The notes: generated by a model not told the origin, from the letters alone. A DNA stretch of 64,000 nt from Flavobacterium solisilvae (GCF_012911605.1 NZ_JAAMPT010000208.1:62001-126000), one strand, 5' to 3'; positions 32,778-41,619 are shown, counted from the stretch's first letter. Program-made: numbers and translations.

Positions 32778-34031
32778 TTATGCTTTGTTTTCAAGTTGAA
32801 ATATTTTCTCAATCCATTCGATGCTTTCGTCCACCAAAGTGTTATCGTCTTTAAGGTGATTTGCAAAGTGATTGGTTATTTTCTGTATGATTCTGGCACT
32901 AATTAATTCAGCTTGTTCTTCATCAAAATTTGCCATTTTTTTACGCTGAACATTTAATTCTCCGTCTTTAATGGAATTCAATTTTTCTTTTAATGCGTGA
33001 ATGGTTGGTGCAAATTTTCTTTGCTTAGTCCAAGATATAAATTCGTCTTTGATTTCTTCGATAATTGCTTCGGCTGCTGGAATATGTTTTTTACGATTTT
33101 CCAGCGTTTCATCAGTCATTTGTGACAAATGATCCATGTGAATTAATGTTACATCATCAATATCTTGAACATTTTCGTTTACGTTTTTCGGAATTGATAA
33201 ATCGAGAATCAACAATGGTTTTTTCAGATTTAAAATCGTTTTGTCAACTGTTGGATTTTGCGCTCCAGTTGCCACAACCAAAACATCTGCTTTTTGGATT
33301 TCAACTTGTAAATCGGCATAATCTTTTACAATCAAATCTAGTTTTTTTGCCAATCTTTCGGCTTTATCTTTAGTTCGATTGATTAAGGTAATTTGCTCGT
33401 GTTTGGTATGTTTTACAAGATTTTCACAGGTATTTCTTCCGATTTTTCCGGTTCCGAAAAGTAAAATATTTTTGTTGGCAATGTCTTCAACCGTATTGAA
33501 AATATAACGTACCGCTGCAAACGATACCGATGTTGCTCCAGATGAAATTTCGGTTTCGTTTTTAATTCTTTTGCTTGCCTGAATTACCGCATTCACCAAT
33601 CTTTCCATAAAAGCATTGGCTAAATTCAGTGATTTACTTTGAACAAAAGCTGATTTTATTTGACTAATAATTTCAAAATCGCCAAGAATTTGACTGTCTA
33701 AACCAGTTCCAACGCGAAACATATGAGAAACGGCTTCTTGATTTTTATAAACGTAAGCTACTTTTTGGAAATCTTCTACTGTTCCTTGACTGTTTTCACA
33801 AAGTAGTTTGATTAGTTGAAACGGATGTTGTGCAAAACCATAAATTTCGGTTCTGTTACAAGTAGAAGTAACAATTAATGCTACAATACCTTCTTTTTGG
33901 GCTTGAATTAAAACATTCTCTTTACCATTGTCATCCAAGCTAAATTTACCTCTTATTTCGGCATCAGCTTTTTTATAACTTAAGCCAACAGCATAAAAAG
34001 TAGTGTGCTTTGATATATTTCCGTTTTCCAT
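32778..34031 (-). CDS. hemA: Glutamyl-tRNA reductase
   Basis: This 417-residue enzyme reduces glutamyl-tRNA to glutamate-1-semialdehyde, the first step in C5-pathway haem synthesis. C58 in TSTCNRTEIYG is the catalytic thiol. The NADPH-binding domain has FGTGKIGRNTCENL. The C-terminal dimerisation helices are present. It is the first gene of the minus-strand haem operon, diverging from the AraC regulator gene across about 230 bases. The glutamate-1-semialdehyde aminotransferase (hemL) does not occur within the window. Confidence 0.97.
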   Translation of the reverse strand: MENGNISKHTTFYAVGLSYKKADAEIRGKFSLDDNGKENVLIQAQKEGIVALIVTSTCNRTEIYGFAQHPFQLIKLLCENSQGTVEDFQKVAYVYKNQEAVSHMFRVGTGLDSQILGDFEIISQIKSAFVQSKSLNLANAFMERLVNAVIQASKRIKNETEISSGATSVSFAAVRYIFNTVEDIANKNILLFGTGKIGRNTCENLVKHTKHEQITLINRTKDKAERLAKKLDLIVKDYADLQVEIQKADVLVVATGAQNPTVDKTILNLKKPLLILDLSIPKNVNENVQDIDDVTLIHMDHLSQMTDETLENRKKHIPAAEAIIEEIKDEFISWTKQRKFAPTIHALKEKLNSIKDGELNVQRKKMANFDEEQAELISARIIQKITNHFANHLKDDNTLVDESIEWIEKIFQLENKA

Positions 34032-34057
34032 AAATTACTCTTACCTAAAAAGTGAAA

Positions 34058-34065
34058 CAAAATTA
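34058..34065 (-). promoter_or_regulatory. -7 element TAATTTTG for hemA
   Basis: On the minus strand, TAATTTTG at 34065-34058 lies 26 bases upstream of the hemA ATG. No ideal -33 element was seen. Confidence 0.4.
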
Positions 34066-34199
34066 TAGCTATCTATTTTATAAAAATAACGCTAGAAGAA
34101 CTTTTTGTGTCGCTGTGAGATATTTTTAACACGTTTCGCCTTTTTATCGTTATTTCTTTTAATTTTGTAATGAAATCAAGTGCTAACAATTTTACTATA

Positions 34200-34217
34200 T
34201 AGATTAATTCTAAATAA
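34200..34217 (+). promoter_or_regulatory. TAGA-N5-TCTAAATAA palindrome before the AraC gene
   Basis: TAGA (34200-34203), TTAAT, TCTA (34209-34212), then AATAA. It is the same motif as at 4039-4056 and related to that at feoA. It lies 44-61 bases upstream of the ATG and might connect haem gene control to iron. Confidence 0.4.
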
Positions 34218-34260
34218 GTAAATTTGATGTTCACAAAAGTATATACGAAAAAATGTCGCT

Positions 34261-35133
34261 ATGGGTTCAAAAGAAGAAATAAAAATTGACGATGATTTTA
34301 TTTTAATTCGTTTTCAGAATGATACTGATGCTGCTACAGTAATTGAAAGACCTGTAACCATGGGATTGATTCAGTTTCACTTTGGATTAAAAGGAAAAGC
34401 AAAATTTAGTTTCAACCAAGGAAGTTATAATTTGGATTTGAACGAAGAAAAATGTCTTTTGTTTTACAATCCACAAAAAGAATTACCTCTAAATGTTGAA
34501 GTTGCTCCAAAATCATGGTTGATTTCAGTTTTAATTTCCATCAAAAAATTTCACGGTCTTTTTACTACCGATGCCGAACATATTCCGTTTTTAAGTCAAG
34601 AAAATCAAGACAAAAAATATTATAACGAAAGTGATATTAGTCCATCGATGGCAATTGTTTTGAACCAAATGTTTCATTACAACTTGAATCCTTCGATTAA
34701 AAATTTGTATTACAAAGGAAAAGGTTATGAATTACTGAGTTTATTTTTTAACCGAAATGAAGATCCAAATGCAGAACAATGTCCGTTTTTAATTGACGAA
34801 GAAAACGTTTTGAAAATAAAAAAAGCCAAAGAAATCATCATTGCCAACATGGCTGAACCGCCAGGATTGGAAGAACTTTCGGAACAAGTTAATCTGAGTT
34901 TGAAGAAACTAAAAATGGGTTTCAAACAAATTTATGGCGACACGGTTTATGGCTTTTTATTTGATTATAAAATGGATTATGCCCGACAATTATTGGATTC
35001 AGGTTCTTACAATGTAAATGAAGTTGGACTGAAAATTGGTTACAGCACCGGAAGTCATTTTATTGCTGCCTTCAAAAAGAAATTTGGCACAACACCCAAA
35101 AAATATTTAATGAGTTTGAGTTCAAATACCTAA
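34261..35133 (+). CDS. AraC-family transcriptional regulator of the haem region
   Basis: The protein has 290 residues. Residues 1-170 form an N-terminal effector domain without a clear known fold. Residues about 188-285 hold two helix-turn-helix motifs (LEELSEQVNLSLKKLKMGFKQ; NEVGLKIGYSTGSHFIAAFKK, then FGTTPKKYL). It sits at the divergence of hemA-C-D-E-orf-F-B and hemH-hemJ, so haem genes are likely targets (inference). C174-P175 in EQCPFL is a CP dipeptide such as binds haem in some regulators; here it is only a hint. hemH starts about 95 bases downstream. Confidence 0.92.
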   Translation: MGSKEEIKIDDDFILIRFQNDTDAATVIERPVTMGLIQFHFGLKGKAKFSFNQGSYNLDLNEEKCLLFYNPQKELPLNVEVAPKSWLISVLISIKKFHGLFTTDAEHIPFLSQENQDKKYYNESDISPSMAIVLNQMFHYNLNPSIKNLYYKGKGYELLSLFFNRNEDPNAEQCPFLIDEENVLKIKKAKEIIIANMAEPPGLEELSEQVNLSLKKLKMGFKQIYGDTVYGFLFDYKMDYARQLLDSGSYNVNEVGLKIGYSTGSHFIAAFKKKFGTTPKKYLMSLSSNT

Positions 35134-35205
35134 TTTAATCAATTTCGTATATCAAACAATCAATAAAAAAAGTATAATAATAAAAAGTAAAACAGTAGTC
35201 ATTTT

Positions 35206-35213
35206 TACTTTTG
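35206..35213 (+). promoter_or_regulatory. -7 element TACTTTTG for hemH
   Basis: TACTTTTG matches TAnnTTTG, 16 bases before the ATG at 35230. No clear TTG is correctly spaced, so hemH may have its own weak promoter apart from araC. Confidence 0.4.
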
Positions 35214-35229
35214 CAAAAAAAATACCACT

Positions 35230-36249
35230 ATGAAAGGAGTTTTATTAGTAAACCTGGGTTCGCCCGAAAGTCCAACGCCAAAAGACGTAAAACCTTATTT
35301 AGATGAATTTTTAATGGATAAATATGTGATTGATGTTCCGTATTTATTGCGTGCTTTATTAGTTCGAGGAATTATTTTACAAACAAGACCAAAAAAATCA
35401 GCAGAAGCTTATGCACAAATTTGGACAGATGAAGGTTCGCCGTTGATTGTTTTTTCCAAAAGAATGCACGAAAAAGTTCAAAAACAAGTGGACATTCCAG
35501 TGGCTTTAGCGATGCGATATGGAACCATGAAAATAGAAAAAGGTTTGCAAGAATTAAGAGAAAAAGGCGTAACCGATGTCATGCTTTTAGCTTTGTATCC
35601 ACAATATGCTATGGCTTCAACTACTACGATTTGGGCATTGGCAGATGAATTGGTTGCAACAAAATTCCCAGAAATGAAGTTAACCAAAGTTCCAGCGTTT
35701 TACAACAAACCCGATTTTATTCAAGCCTTGGCAAATTCCATAAAAAAGCATTTGGAAGGATTTGATTATGACCATTTATTATTTTCCTATCACGGAATTC
35801 CAAAACGTCATATTCGCAAAACCGATGTAACCAAATCGCATTGTACCATCGATGGAAAATGTTGTGTAACCGATTCGCCTGCGCACGAATTTTGCTATCG
35901 TCATCAATGTTATGAAACTACACGAAAAGTGGTTGAATTACTTGGAATTCCTGAAGATAAATACAGTCAAACTTTCCAATCAAGATTGGCTGGTGACAAA
36001 TGGTTAACTCCATATACTGATGTTGAAATCAACAAAATGCCAGCCAAAGGAATTAAAAAATTGGCGGTTGTAACTCCAGCTTTTGTTGCTGATTGTTTAG
36101 AAACTTTGGAAGAAATTGCCATGCGAGCTAACGAAGAATTCAAAGAAAATGGTGGCGAAGAATTTTTGGCTGTTCCATGTATGAACGATGAAGACGAATG
36201 GTGTACTGTTGTCGCTAATTGGATTAAGGATTTTAAACAAAGTAATTAG
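35230..36249 (+). CDS. hemH: Ferrochelatase
   Basis: This 339-residue enzyme inserts Fe(II) into protoporphyrin IX. The catalytic histidine is H188 in SYHGIPKRH, with YPQYAMASTT earlier. A cysteine-rich internal segment (C205, C211, C212, C222, C227) resembles that ligating a [2Fe-2S] cluster in some bacterial ferrochelatases such as that of Caulobacter. Start at 35230. It is followed 29 bases later by hemJ, thus ferrochelatase and the previous step in the pathway are co-transcribed. Confidence 0.96.
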   Translation: MKGVLLVNLGSPESPTPKDVKPYLDEFLMDKYVIDVPYLLRALLVRGIILQTRPKKSAEAYAQIWTDEGSPLIVFSKRMHEKVQKQVDIPVALAMRYGTMKIEKGLQELREKGVTDVMLLALYPQYAMASTTTIWALADELVATKFPEMKLTKVPAFYNKPDFIQALANSIKKHLEGFDYDHLLFSYHGIPKRHIRKTDVTKSHCTIDGKCCVTDSPAHEFCYRHQCYETTRKVVELLGIPEDKYSQTFQSRLAGDKWLTPYTDVEINKMPAKGIKKLAVVTPAFVADCLETLEEIAMRANEEFKENGGEEFLAVPCMNDEDEWCTVVANWIKDFKQSN

Positions 36250-36278
36250 TAAACAGTGATTAGTAAATAGTTTTTAAC

Positions 36279-36812
36279 ATGTACGAATACATAAAATCGC
36301 TTCATTTAATATTTGTAATCACCTGGTTTGCAGGTTTGTTTTATATTGTTCGCTTATTTGTATATCAAATTGAAGCCAACGAAAAACCTTCGCCGGAAAG
36401 AGAGATTTTATTAAACCAATACAAAATAATGACCTATCGATTATGGTATATCATTACTTGGCCAAGTGCAGTTTTGGCAACAATTTTTGCACTTTGGTTG
36501 TTACATTTAATGCCTGAATGGTTGCAAATGCCGTGGATGCAAGTCAAATTAGGTTTTGTAGTTTTGCTTTTAGCCTATCATTTTAAATGTCATCAAATTT
36601 ATAGACAATTACAAAACGACCAATTTCAATACAGTTCAAATTTTATGCGACTTTGGAACGAAGGCGCAACAATTATTCTTTTTGCAGTTGTTTTTTTAGT
36701 AATTTTAAAAAATGCAATCAACTGGATTTATGGCGTAATCGGAATTGTTTTATTTTCGGTATTGATTATGCTTGGATTTAAGTTTTACAAAAGAATAAGA
36801 GAAAAGAAGTAA
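36279..36812 (+). CDS. hemJ: HemJ-type protoporphyrinogen IX oxidase (UPF0093/CopD-like)
   Basis: This 177-residue protein has about four to five membrane helices. The family signature is at the start: KSLHLIFVITWFAGLFYIVRLFVY, spanning the conserved His (H9), W and R. MQVKLGFVVLLLAYH near residue 90 carries the conserved lysine and histidine. HemJ oxidises protoporphyrinogen IX before iron insertion. It is often annotated as CopD family protein. Its place after hemH supports the haem role. No other protoporphyrinogen oxidase (hemG, hemY) is in the window. Confidence 0.88.
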   Translation: MYEYIKSLHLIFVITWFAGLFYIVRLFVYQIEANEKPSPEREILLNQYKIMTYRLWYIITWPSAVLATIFALWLLHLMPEWLQMPWMQVKLGFVVLLLAYHFKCHQIYRQLQNDQFQYSSNFMRLWNEGATIILFAVVFLVILKNAINWIYGVIGIVLFSVLIMLGFKFYKRIREKK

Positions 36813-36814
36813 TT

Positions 36815-36874
36815 AGTAATTAGTGAATAGTAATTAGCATTTTTCTATTCACTAATAACTATTCACTAATCACT
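36815..36874. repeat. Inverted repeat of AATTAGTGAATAG units between hemJ and the histidine kinase
   Basis: The left arm 36815-36837 and right arm 36852-36874 are 23-bp reverse complements with two mismatches. Related AGTnATTAGTnAATAGT copies also occur in the hemH-hemJ gap (about 36240-36270). It may act as a terminator or processing hairpin. Confidence 0.7.
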
Positions 36875-36879
36875 AACAA

Positions 36880-38343
36880 ATGAGCAACTTCAAAATATCA
36901 CGACTTTCCCTTCGAACGAGAATTTTCTTGTCGATGATTGTTTTGATTGTTATTGCTTCTATTTTGATGGCATCAATTTCGGTTATTCAATTTAAAAATG
37001 AAGCCAAAGAATACCATCAAGAACGTTTGGACCGAAAAGAGTTTGCCATAAAAGAACACATTAATTATGTGCTTTCCACTACAACTTATCCGTTAACGCC
37101 CGAAAATCTTCCGCTGGTTTTCAAAGATAAAATTCACGAATTAGCCGATATTCACAACGTAGAAATCAATATTTATTCTCTTGAAGGAAAGCTAGTTAAA
37201 TCGTCTAAAGCTTCGTTTTCGGTTGATAAAGTGGCACCGCCAATTCCAAATTATGTTCTAAAATTGGTACAATCTTCGGTTGACAAACGCTATGTTGACA
37301 TTAAAAGCATAAATGGTGTAAAAAACCGTTCTTCATTTAGTCAAATCAAAGATGAAAAGTTTAAACCACTCGGAATTTTAAATATTCCTTATGTAGAAGA
37401 CGACGGATTTTATGAAAAAGAATTGCGTCAGTTTTTAATTCGATTAAGTCAGGTTTATTCGTTTATGCTTATTATTGCTTTTGCTTTGGCTTACTTTTTA
37501 GCCAGTTATATTACCAAATCTCTAAAAACCATTTCTGATAAAATCAACGAAACCAGTTTGAACCAAAAAAACGAGAAAATCGTGATTGAAGCCAATAGTC
37601 GTGAGATTAATTCCTTGATAAATGCTTATAATCAAATGGTTGATAAACTAGAAGAAAGTGCGAGCAAACTAGCACAAAGTGAACGTGAACAGGCTTGGCG
37701 CGAAATGGCGAAACAAGTAGCACACGAAATTAAAAATCCGCTGACGCCAATGCGATTGACGGTGCAAAGTTTTCAACGAAAATTTGATGCAAACGATCCA
37801 AATTTGAAACAAAAATTAGACGATTATACCAAAACCTTAATTCAGCAAATTGATACCATGACTTCGGTAGCATCGGCGTTTTCTAATTTTGCTTCGATGC
37901 CAGCACAACAAAACGAAACACTAAATGTTGTTGAAGTGGTCGAATTTTCACTGGATATTTTCAACGAAGATTTTATTCAATTTAAAAGCGAAAAACAAGA
38001 AATCATTGCGGTTTTAGACCGAACACAACTCATCAGAATTATTACCAATTTGGTTAAAAACGCAATTCAATCTATTCCTGAAGAACAAGATTTAAAAGTC
38101 GTTTTGGTTTCGGTTAACGAAAAAGAAACCATGGTTGAAATTACCGTTACCGATAACGGAATTGGGATTGAAGAAATCAATCGGGAGAAAATTTTTGAAC
38201 CAAAATTTACTACCAAAAACAGCGGAATGGGATTAGGTTTAGGAATTATCAAAAACATTATCGAAAATTACAAAGGAACTATTACATTTGAAACAGAACT
38301 CGGAAAAGGAACAACGTTTACAGTTTCTTTGCCTAAAAAATAA
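36880..38343 (+). CDS. Membrane sensor histidine kinase with HAMP domain
   Basis: The protein has 487 residues. TM1 lies at about 13-35, a periplasmic sensor region at 36-188, and TM2 at about 190-212. A HAMP domain follows, then the dimerisation domain with phosphoacceptor H282 (AKQVAHEIKNPLTPMRL), a sequence typical of NtrY-type kinases. The ATP-binding domain has DNGIGIEE and GMGLGLGIIKNI boxes. No response regulator gene lies beside it, so it is an orphan. enoyl-CoA hydratase starts five bases after the stop. The stimulus is unknown. Confidence 0.92.
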   Translation: MSNFKISRLSLRTRIFLSMIVLIVIASILMASISVIQFKNEAKEYHQERLDRKEFAIKEHINYVLSTTTYPLTPENLPLVFKDKIHELADIHNVEINIYSLEGKLVKSSKASFSVDKVAPPIPNYVLKLVQSSVDKRYVDIKSINGVKNRSSFSQIKDEKFKPLGILNIPYVEDDGFYEKELRQFLIRLSQVYSFMLIIAFALAYFLASYITKSLKTISDKINETSLNQKNEKIVIEANSREINSLINAYNQMVDKLEESASKLAQSEREQAWREMAKQVAHEIKNPLTPMRLTVQSFQRKFDANDPNLKQKLDDYTKTLIQQIDTMTSVASAFSNFASMPAQQNETLNVVEVVEFSLDIFNEDFIQFKSEKQEIIAVLDRTQLIRIITNLVKNAIQSIPEEQDLKVVLVSVNEKETMVEITVTDNGIGIEEINREKIFEPKFTTKNSGMGLGLGIIKNIIENYKGTITFETELGKGTTFTVSLPKK

Positions 38344-38348
38344 AAATT

Positions 38349-39131
38349 ATGAACTTCGAAAACATACTCATTACCACTGAAAACGGCATCGGACAAGTAA
38401 CAATTAATCGTCCATCAAAATTAAACGCATTAAATAAAGTTACTATTCAAGAACTTCACGATGCTTTTGAAAACCTTGAAAAAGACGAAAATGTTCGCGT
38501 AATTATCATTACTGGTGAAGGCGAAAAAGCATTTGTTGCTGGAGCCGATATTTCGGAATTTGCTAATTTTTCGGTAGAAGAAGGCGCACAATTGGCAGCT
38601 CAAGGACAAGAATTATTATTTGATTTTGTAGAAAAACTAAAAACTCCGGTTATTGCTGCTGTGAACGGTTTTGCACTTGGCGGCGGATTAGAATTAGCCA
38701 TGGCGTGTCATTTTAGAATTGCTTCCGATAATGCCAAAATGGGATTACCAGAAGTTTCCCTTGGAGTTATTCCAGGTTATGGCGGAACGCAACGTTTACC
38801 GCAACTGATTGGAAAAGGTCGTGCGATGGAATTAATCATGACTGCTGGAATGATTGATGCCGAAACGGCAAAATCTTATGGATTGGTAAATCATGTTGTT
38901 CCACAAGCTGAATTAGTAGAATTTACCAAAGGAATTGCTGCTAAAATCATGAAAAATTCCCCAATGGCAATCGGTAAAGCCATCAAAGCAATAAATGCTA
39001 ATTACAAACACGATGTTGACGGATTTGATGTAGAAATTAGAAACTTCGGAAAATGTTTTGGCACCGAAGATTTTAAAGAAGGAACAACTGCTTTCTTAGA
39101 AAAACGAAAAGCAAGTTTTACTGGGAAATAA
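38349..39131 (+). CDS. Enoyl-CoA hydratase/isomerase family protein
   Basis: This 260-residue crotonase-fold enzyme acts on acyl-CoA in fatty-acid breakdown. The oxyanion-hole segments AFVAGADISEF and AAVNGFALGGGLELAMACHF are intact, with the two catalytic acidic residues in PEVSLGVIPGYGGTQRL. Its length fits the short-chain enoyl-CoA hydratase type. It starts five bases after the histidine kinase gene and may be co-transcribed. Substrate length cannot be read. Confidence 0.93.
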   Translation: MNFENILITTENGIGQVTINRPSKLNALNKVTIQELHDAFENLEKDENVRVIIITGEGEKAFVAGADISEFANFSVEEGAQLAAQGQELLFDFVEKLKTPVIAAVNGFALGGGLELAMACHFRIASDNAKMGLPEVSLGVIPGYGGTQRLPQLIGKGRAMELIMTAGMIDAETAKSYGLVNHVVPQAELVEFTKGIAAKIMKNSPMAIGKAIKAINANYKHDVDGFDVEIRNFGKCFGTEDFKEGTTAFLEKRKASFTGK

Positions 39132-39141
39132 ATTATAAAGC

Positions 39142-39172
39142 AAAAAGAGAATCAATTTAGGTTCTCTTTTTT
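39142..39172. terminator. Bidirectional terminator between the enoyl-CoA hydratase and HD genes
   Basis: AAAAAGAGA (from 39142) pairs with TCTCTTTTT (39163-39171). It serves convergent genes, overlapping the stop of the HD protein. Confidence 0.75.
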
Positions 39173-39815
39173 ATTTCTCGCCTTCCCATTCGGCATAAAA
39201 TTGGGACAGGAAATTTTCCATGTATTTATGGCGTTCCAAAGCGATTTTCTTTCCTGTTTCGGTGTTCATCTTGTCTTTTAAGAGCAGCAATTTTTCGTAG
39301 AAATGATTTATCGTCGGCGAATCACTGTTTTTATATTCATCCTTGGTCATATTCATTTTTGGAGGAATTGCTGGATTGAATAATGCTCTATTTTTAAATC
39401 CGCCATAGTTGAAACATCTTGCAATTCCAATTGCGCCAATGGCATCCAACCTATCGGCGTCTTGAACAATTTCGAGTTCTTTTGAAGTAAATTTCTTTTC
39501 AAAATTTCCACCTTTAAACGAAATATTCTCAATGATATTTACCACATGTTGAATGGTTTCTTCAGGAACATTCTCTTTTTCGAGAAAATTTCGAGCTGTT
39601 TTTGGACCAACCGTTTCGTCTCCATTGTGAAACTTACTATCTGCAATATCGTGAAGCAAAGCACCGAGTTTTACAACTTCCAAATCACATTCTTCTTCTC
39701 TCGCAATCAATAATGCGTTTTTATACACTCGTTCAATATGAAACCAATCGTGTCCACCTTCGGCATTTTCTAATTGTTGTTTTACAAAAAGTATGGTATT
39801 ATCTATTACTGACAT
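39171..39815 (-). CDS. HD-domain phosphohydrolase (YedJ/YpgQ-like)
   Basis: The protein has 214 residues. The HD motif metal ligands are visible: HDWFHIERV, LLHDIADSKFH (HD) and VQDADRLDAIGAIGI (D). This pattern matches small HD phosphohydrolases such as YpgQ, which hydrolyse nucleotides or phosphate esters. The physiological substrate is unknown. It is convergent with the enoyl-CoA hydratase and followed upstream by the terminator of the desaturase. Single gene. Confidence 0.9.
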   Translation of the reverse strand: MSVIDNTILFVKQQLENAEGGHDWFHIERVYKNALLIAREEECDLEVVKLGALLHDIADSKFHNGDETVGPKTARNFLEKENVPEETIQHVVNIIENISFKGGNFEKKFTSKELEIVQDADRLDAIGAIGIARCFNYGGFKNRALFNPAIPPKMNMTKDEYKNSDSPTINHFYEKLLLLKDKMNTETGKKIALERHKYMENFLSQFYAEWEGEK

Positions 39816-39831
39816 AAATTTTGGTTTAAAA

Positions 39832-39856
39832 AAATCCTTTCTTTCGGAAAGGATTT
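39832..39856 (-). terminator. Terminator after the acyl-ACP desaturase gene
   Basis: AAATCCTTTC (39832-39841) pairs with GAAAGGATTT (39847-39856). On the minus strand the stem is followed by a T-run. Confidence 0.8.
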
Positions 39857-39870
39857 AGTTTATATTTCTT

Positions 39871-40860
39871 TTACTTGATTAAAGCTGGTTCAACCCATTT
39901 GAAGATTTTAGTATCATCTGGCAATACTAATCGTTCCGATATTTTTGCCATTCTAGCTGGTAATTTCATTAAATAATCACGGGCTTTTTCGGCTTCATCG
40001 GTTAGATTAGTCATTTTTGAAATTTCCCATTTATCGACTAATTTCTGCAAAATTTCCACATAATCATTAGCTGTATAAACTCCAATTTTTTGAGCTGAAT
40101 TAGAAAACTCTTCAAATGCTGTGCTTATTTTTTCTCCTGATTCTCTCAAGAAATGAGCTGGCATCGTAATTTTTTGCTTCATCATATATTGAAAAGCCAA
40201 CATCATTTCGGAAGGATCAACTTTAAAAATTTGAGTTACAAATTCCGAATACGCATGATGATGACGCATTTCGTCACCAGCAATCATTTTGCAAAGTTTA
40301 GACAATTTTTTATCGCCATATTGTTTGGCTAATTGTGAAACCCTATTGTGAGAAATATAAGTCGCTAATTCTTGGAAACTAGTGTAAACGAAGTTTTTAT
40401 ACGGATCTTTTCCGGTTCCAATGTCGAATCCGTCATTGATTAAATGTTGTGTTGTAACCTCAACTTCACGCATATTTACACGACCTGATAAATACAAATA
40501 TTTATTCAACAAATCACCGTGACGATTTTCTTCGCCAGTCCATTGTCGAACCCATTTTGACCAACCATTTCGACCTTCGTTATCAACACCTTCAACTTCC
40601 ATTAGCCAAGATTCGTATGTAGGCAAAGCTTCTTCAGTAATCGTATCGCCAACCATTACAACCCAAAAATCATAGGGTAAATCTTTGGCTATTTCGCGTA
40701 ATTCTTTTACTTCTTCAATGAAGTTTTCGTTTTCCGAATTGGGTAAAAAATCAGAAGGTTGCCAAATTTTTTCTACCGGAATCAAAAACTGATCGACAAA
40801 ACTATCGACGTTTTTTTCCAAAAACTGCATTACTTCCAATCGGACATTTTTTAATGACAT
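39871..40860 (-). CDS. Acyl-ACP desaturase (soluble di-iron)
   Basis: This 329-residue ferritin-fold enzyme carries the two di-iron ligand motifs: EENRHGDLL and GDEMRHHHAY (E-x-x-H pattern). It introduces a cis double bond into acyl-ACP chains, adjusting membrane fluidity. The enzyme family is best known from plant stearoyl-ACP desaturases. It lies 15 bases downstream of plsC in one operon, a sensible link to phospholipid synthesis. ATG at 40860 is the natural start. Confidence 0.93.
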   Translation of the reverse strand: MSLKNVRLEVMQFLEKNVDSFVDQFLIPVEKIWQPSDFLPNSENENFIEEVKELREIAKDLPYDFWVVMVGDTITEEALPTYESWLMEVEGVDNEGRNGWSKWVRQWTGEENRHGDLLNKYLYLSGRVNMREVEVTTQHLINDGFDIGTGKDPYKNFVYTSFQELATYISHNRVSQLAKQYGDKKLSKLCKMIAGDEMRHHHAYSEFVTQIFKVDPSEMMLAFQYMMKQKITMPAHFLRESGEKISTAFEEFSNSAQKIGVYTANDYVEILQKLVDKWEISKMTNLTDEAEKARDYLMKLPARMAKISERLVLPDDTKIFKWVEPALIK

Positions 40861-40875
40861 TCTATTTATTTTTAA

Positions 40876-41619
40876 TTATATTTTGATAGCGCTTACAACA
40901 GCACTTTCTGTTTTTTGCATTATTTCTTCAAATGAATAATCCTTTACCGCCATTGGTTCGTGAATTATAAATTCTAATTTATTTCCTAATCCCATTGGAA
41001 AAGCGCCAAATTTGACCATTTTCCATGAATTATTAATTGAAATTGGAACTATGTAAGCATTCGGTGCATATTTACATAAAATCTTCAAACCGCTTTGAGC
41101 AAATTCCTTTGGTTTTCCAGTTTTGCTTCTCGTTCCTTCCGGGAAAATTACTGCTGAACGTTTATTTTTTTCAATGTATTCACCCAATCCTTTAATTACT
41201 GGCAAAGCTTGTTTTGGATCTTTTCTATCGATTAAAACTGAACCTCCGTGACGCAAATTATAAGAAACACTCGGAATGCCTTTTCCTAATTCTTTTTTGC
41301 TGACAAACTTAGCATGAAATCTTCGTAAATACCAGATAATCCCAATGATATCATACAAACTTTGATGATTTGCCACAAAAATTATCGGGACATTATTTGG
41401 AATGATTTCTTTGTTTTTAACCGAATAAGTTGTTCCTAAAATATTCGTACATCTGACTAAAAACAAGTTAAGATAATCTACACTTTTTTTGTGCGCTTGA
41501 TATCCAAAAACATTGAGACAAATCCATTGAATTGGATGAAAAATAACCAATGTCAATCCGAAACACAAATAATAAACGACTGATATCGGGTAAGAAACCA
41601 GTTTTTCCATAGTTTTCAA
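40876..41619 (-). CDS. plsC: 1-acyl-sn-glycerol-3-phosphate acyltransferase
   Basis: The protein has 247 residues. An N-terminal membrane helix (ISVVYYLCFGLTLVIF) precedes the acyltransferase domain with H-x4-D (VANHQSLYDIIG) and FPEGTRSKTG. It makes phosphatidic acid from lysophosphatidic acid at the inner membrane. The start could be 41619 or the ATG three codons later. It is in an operon with the acyl-ACP desaturase and divergent from recA. A second PlsC-like gene is at 45456. Confidence 0.92.
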   Translation of the reverse strand: MKTMEKLVSYPISVVYYLCFGLTLVIFHPIQWICLNVFGYQAHKKSVDYLNLFLVRCTNILGTTYSVKNKEIIPNNVPIIFVANHQSLYDIIGIIWYLRRFHAKFVSKKELGKGIPSVSYNLRHGGSVLIDRKDPKQALPVIKGLGEYIEKNKRSAVIFPEGTRSKTGKPKEFAQSGLKILCKYAPNAYIVPISINNSWKMVKFGAFPMGLGNKLEFIIHEPMAVKDYSFEEIMQKTESAVVSAIKI

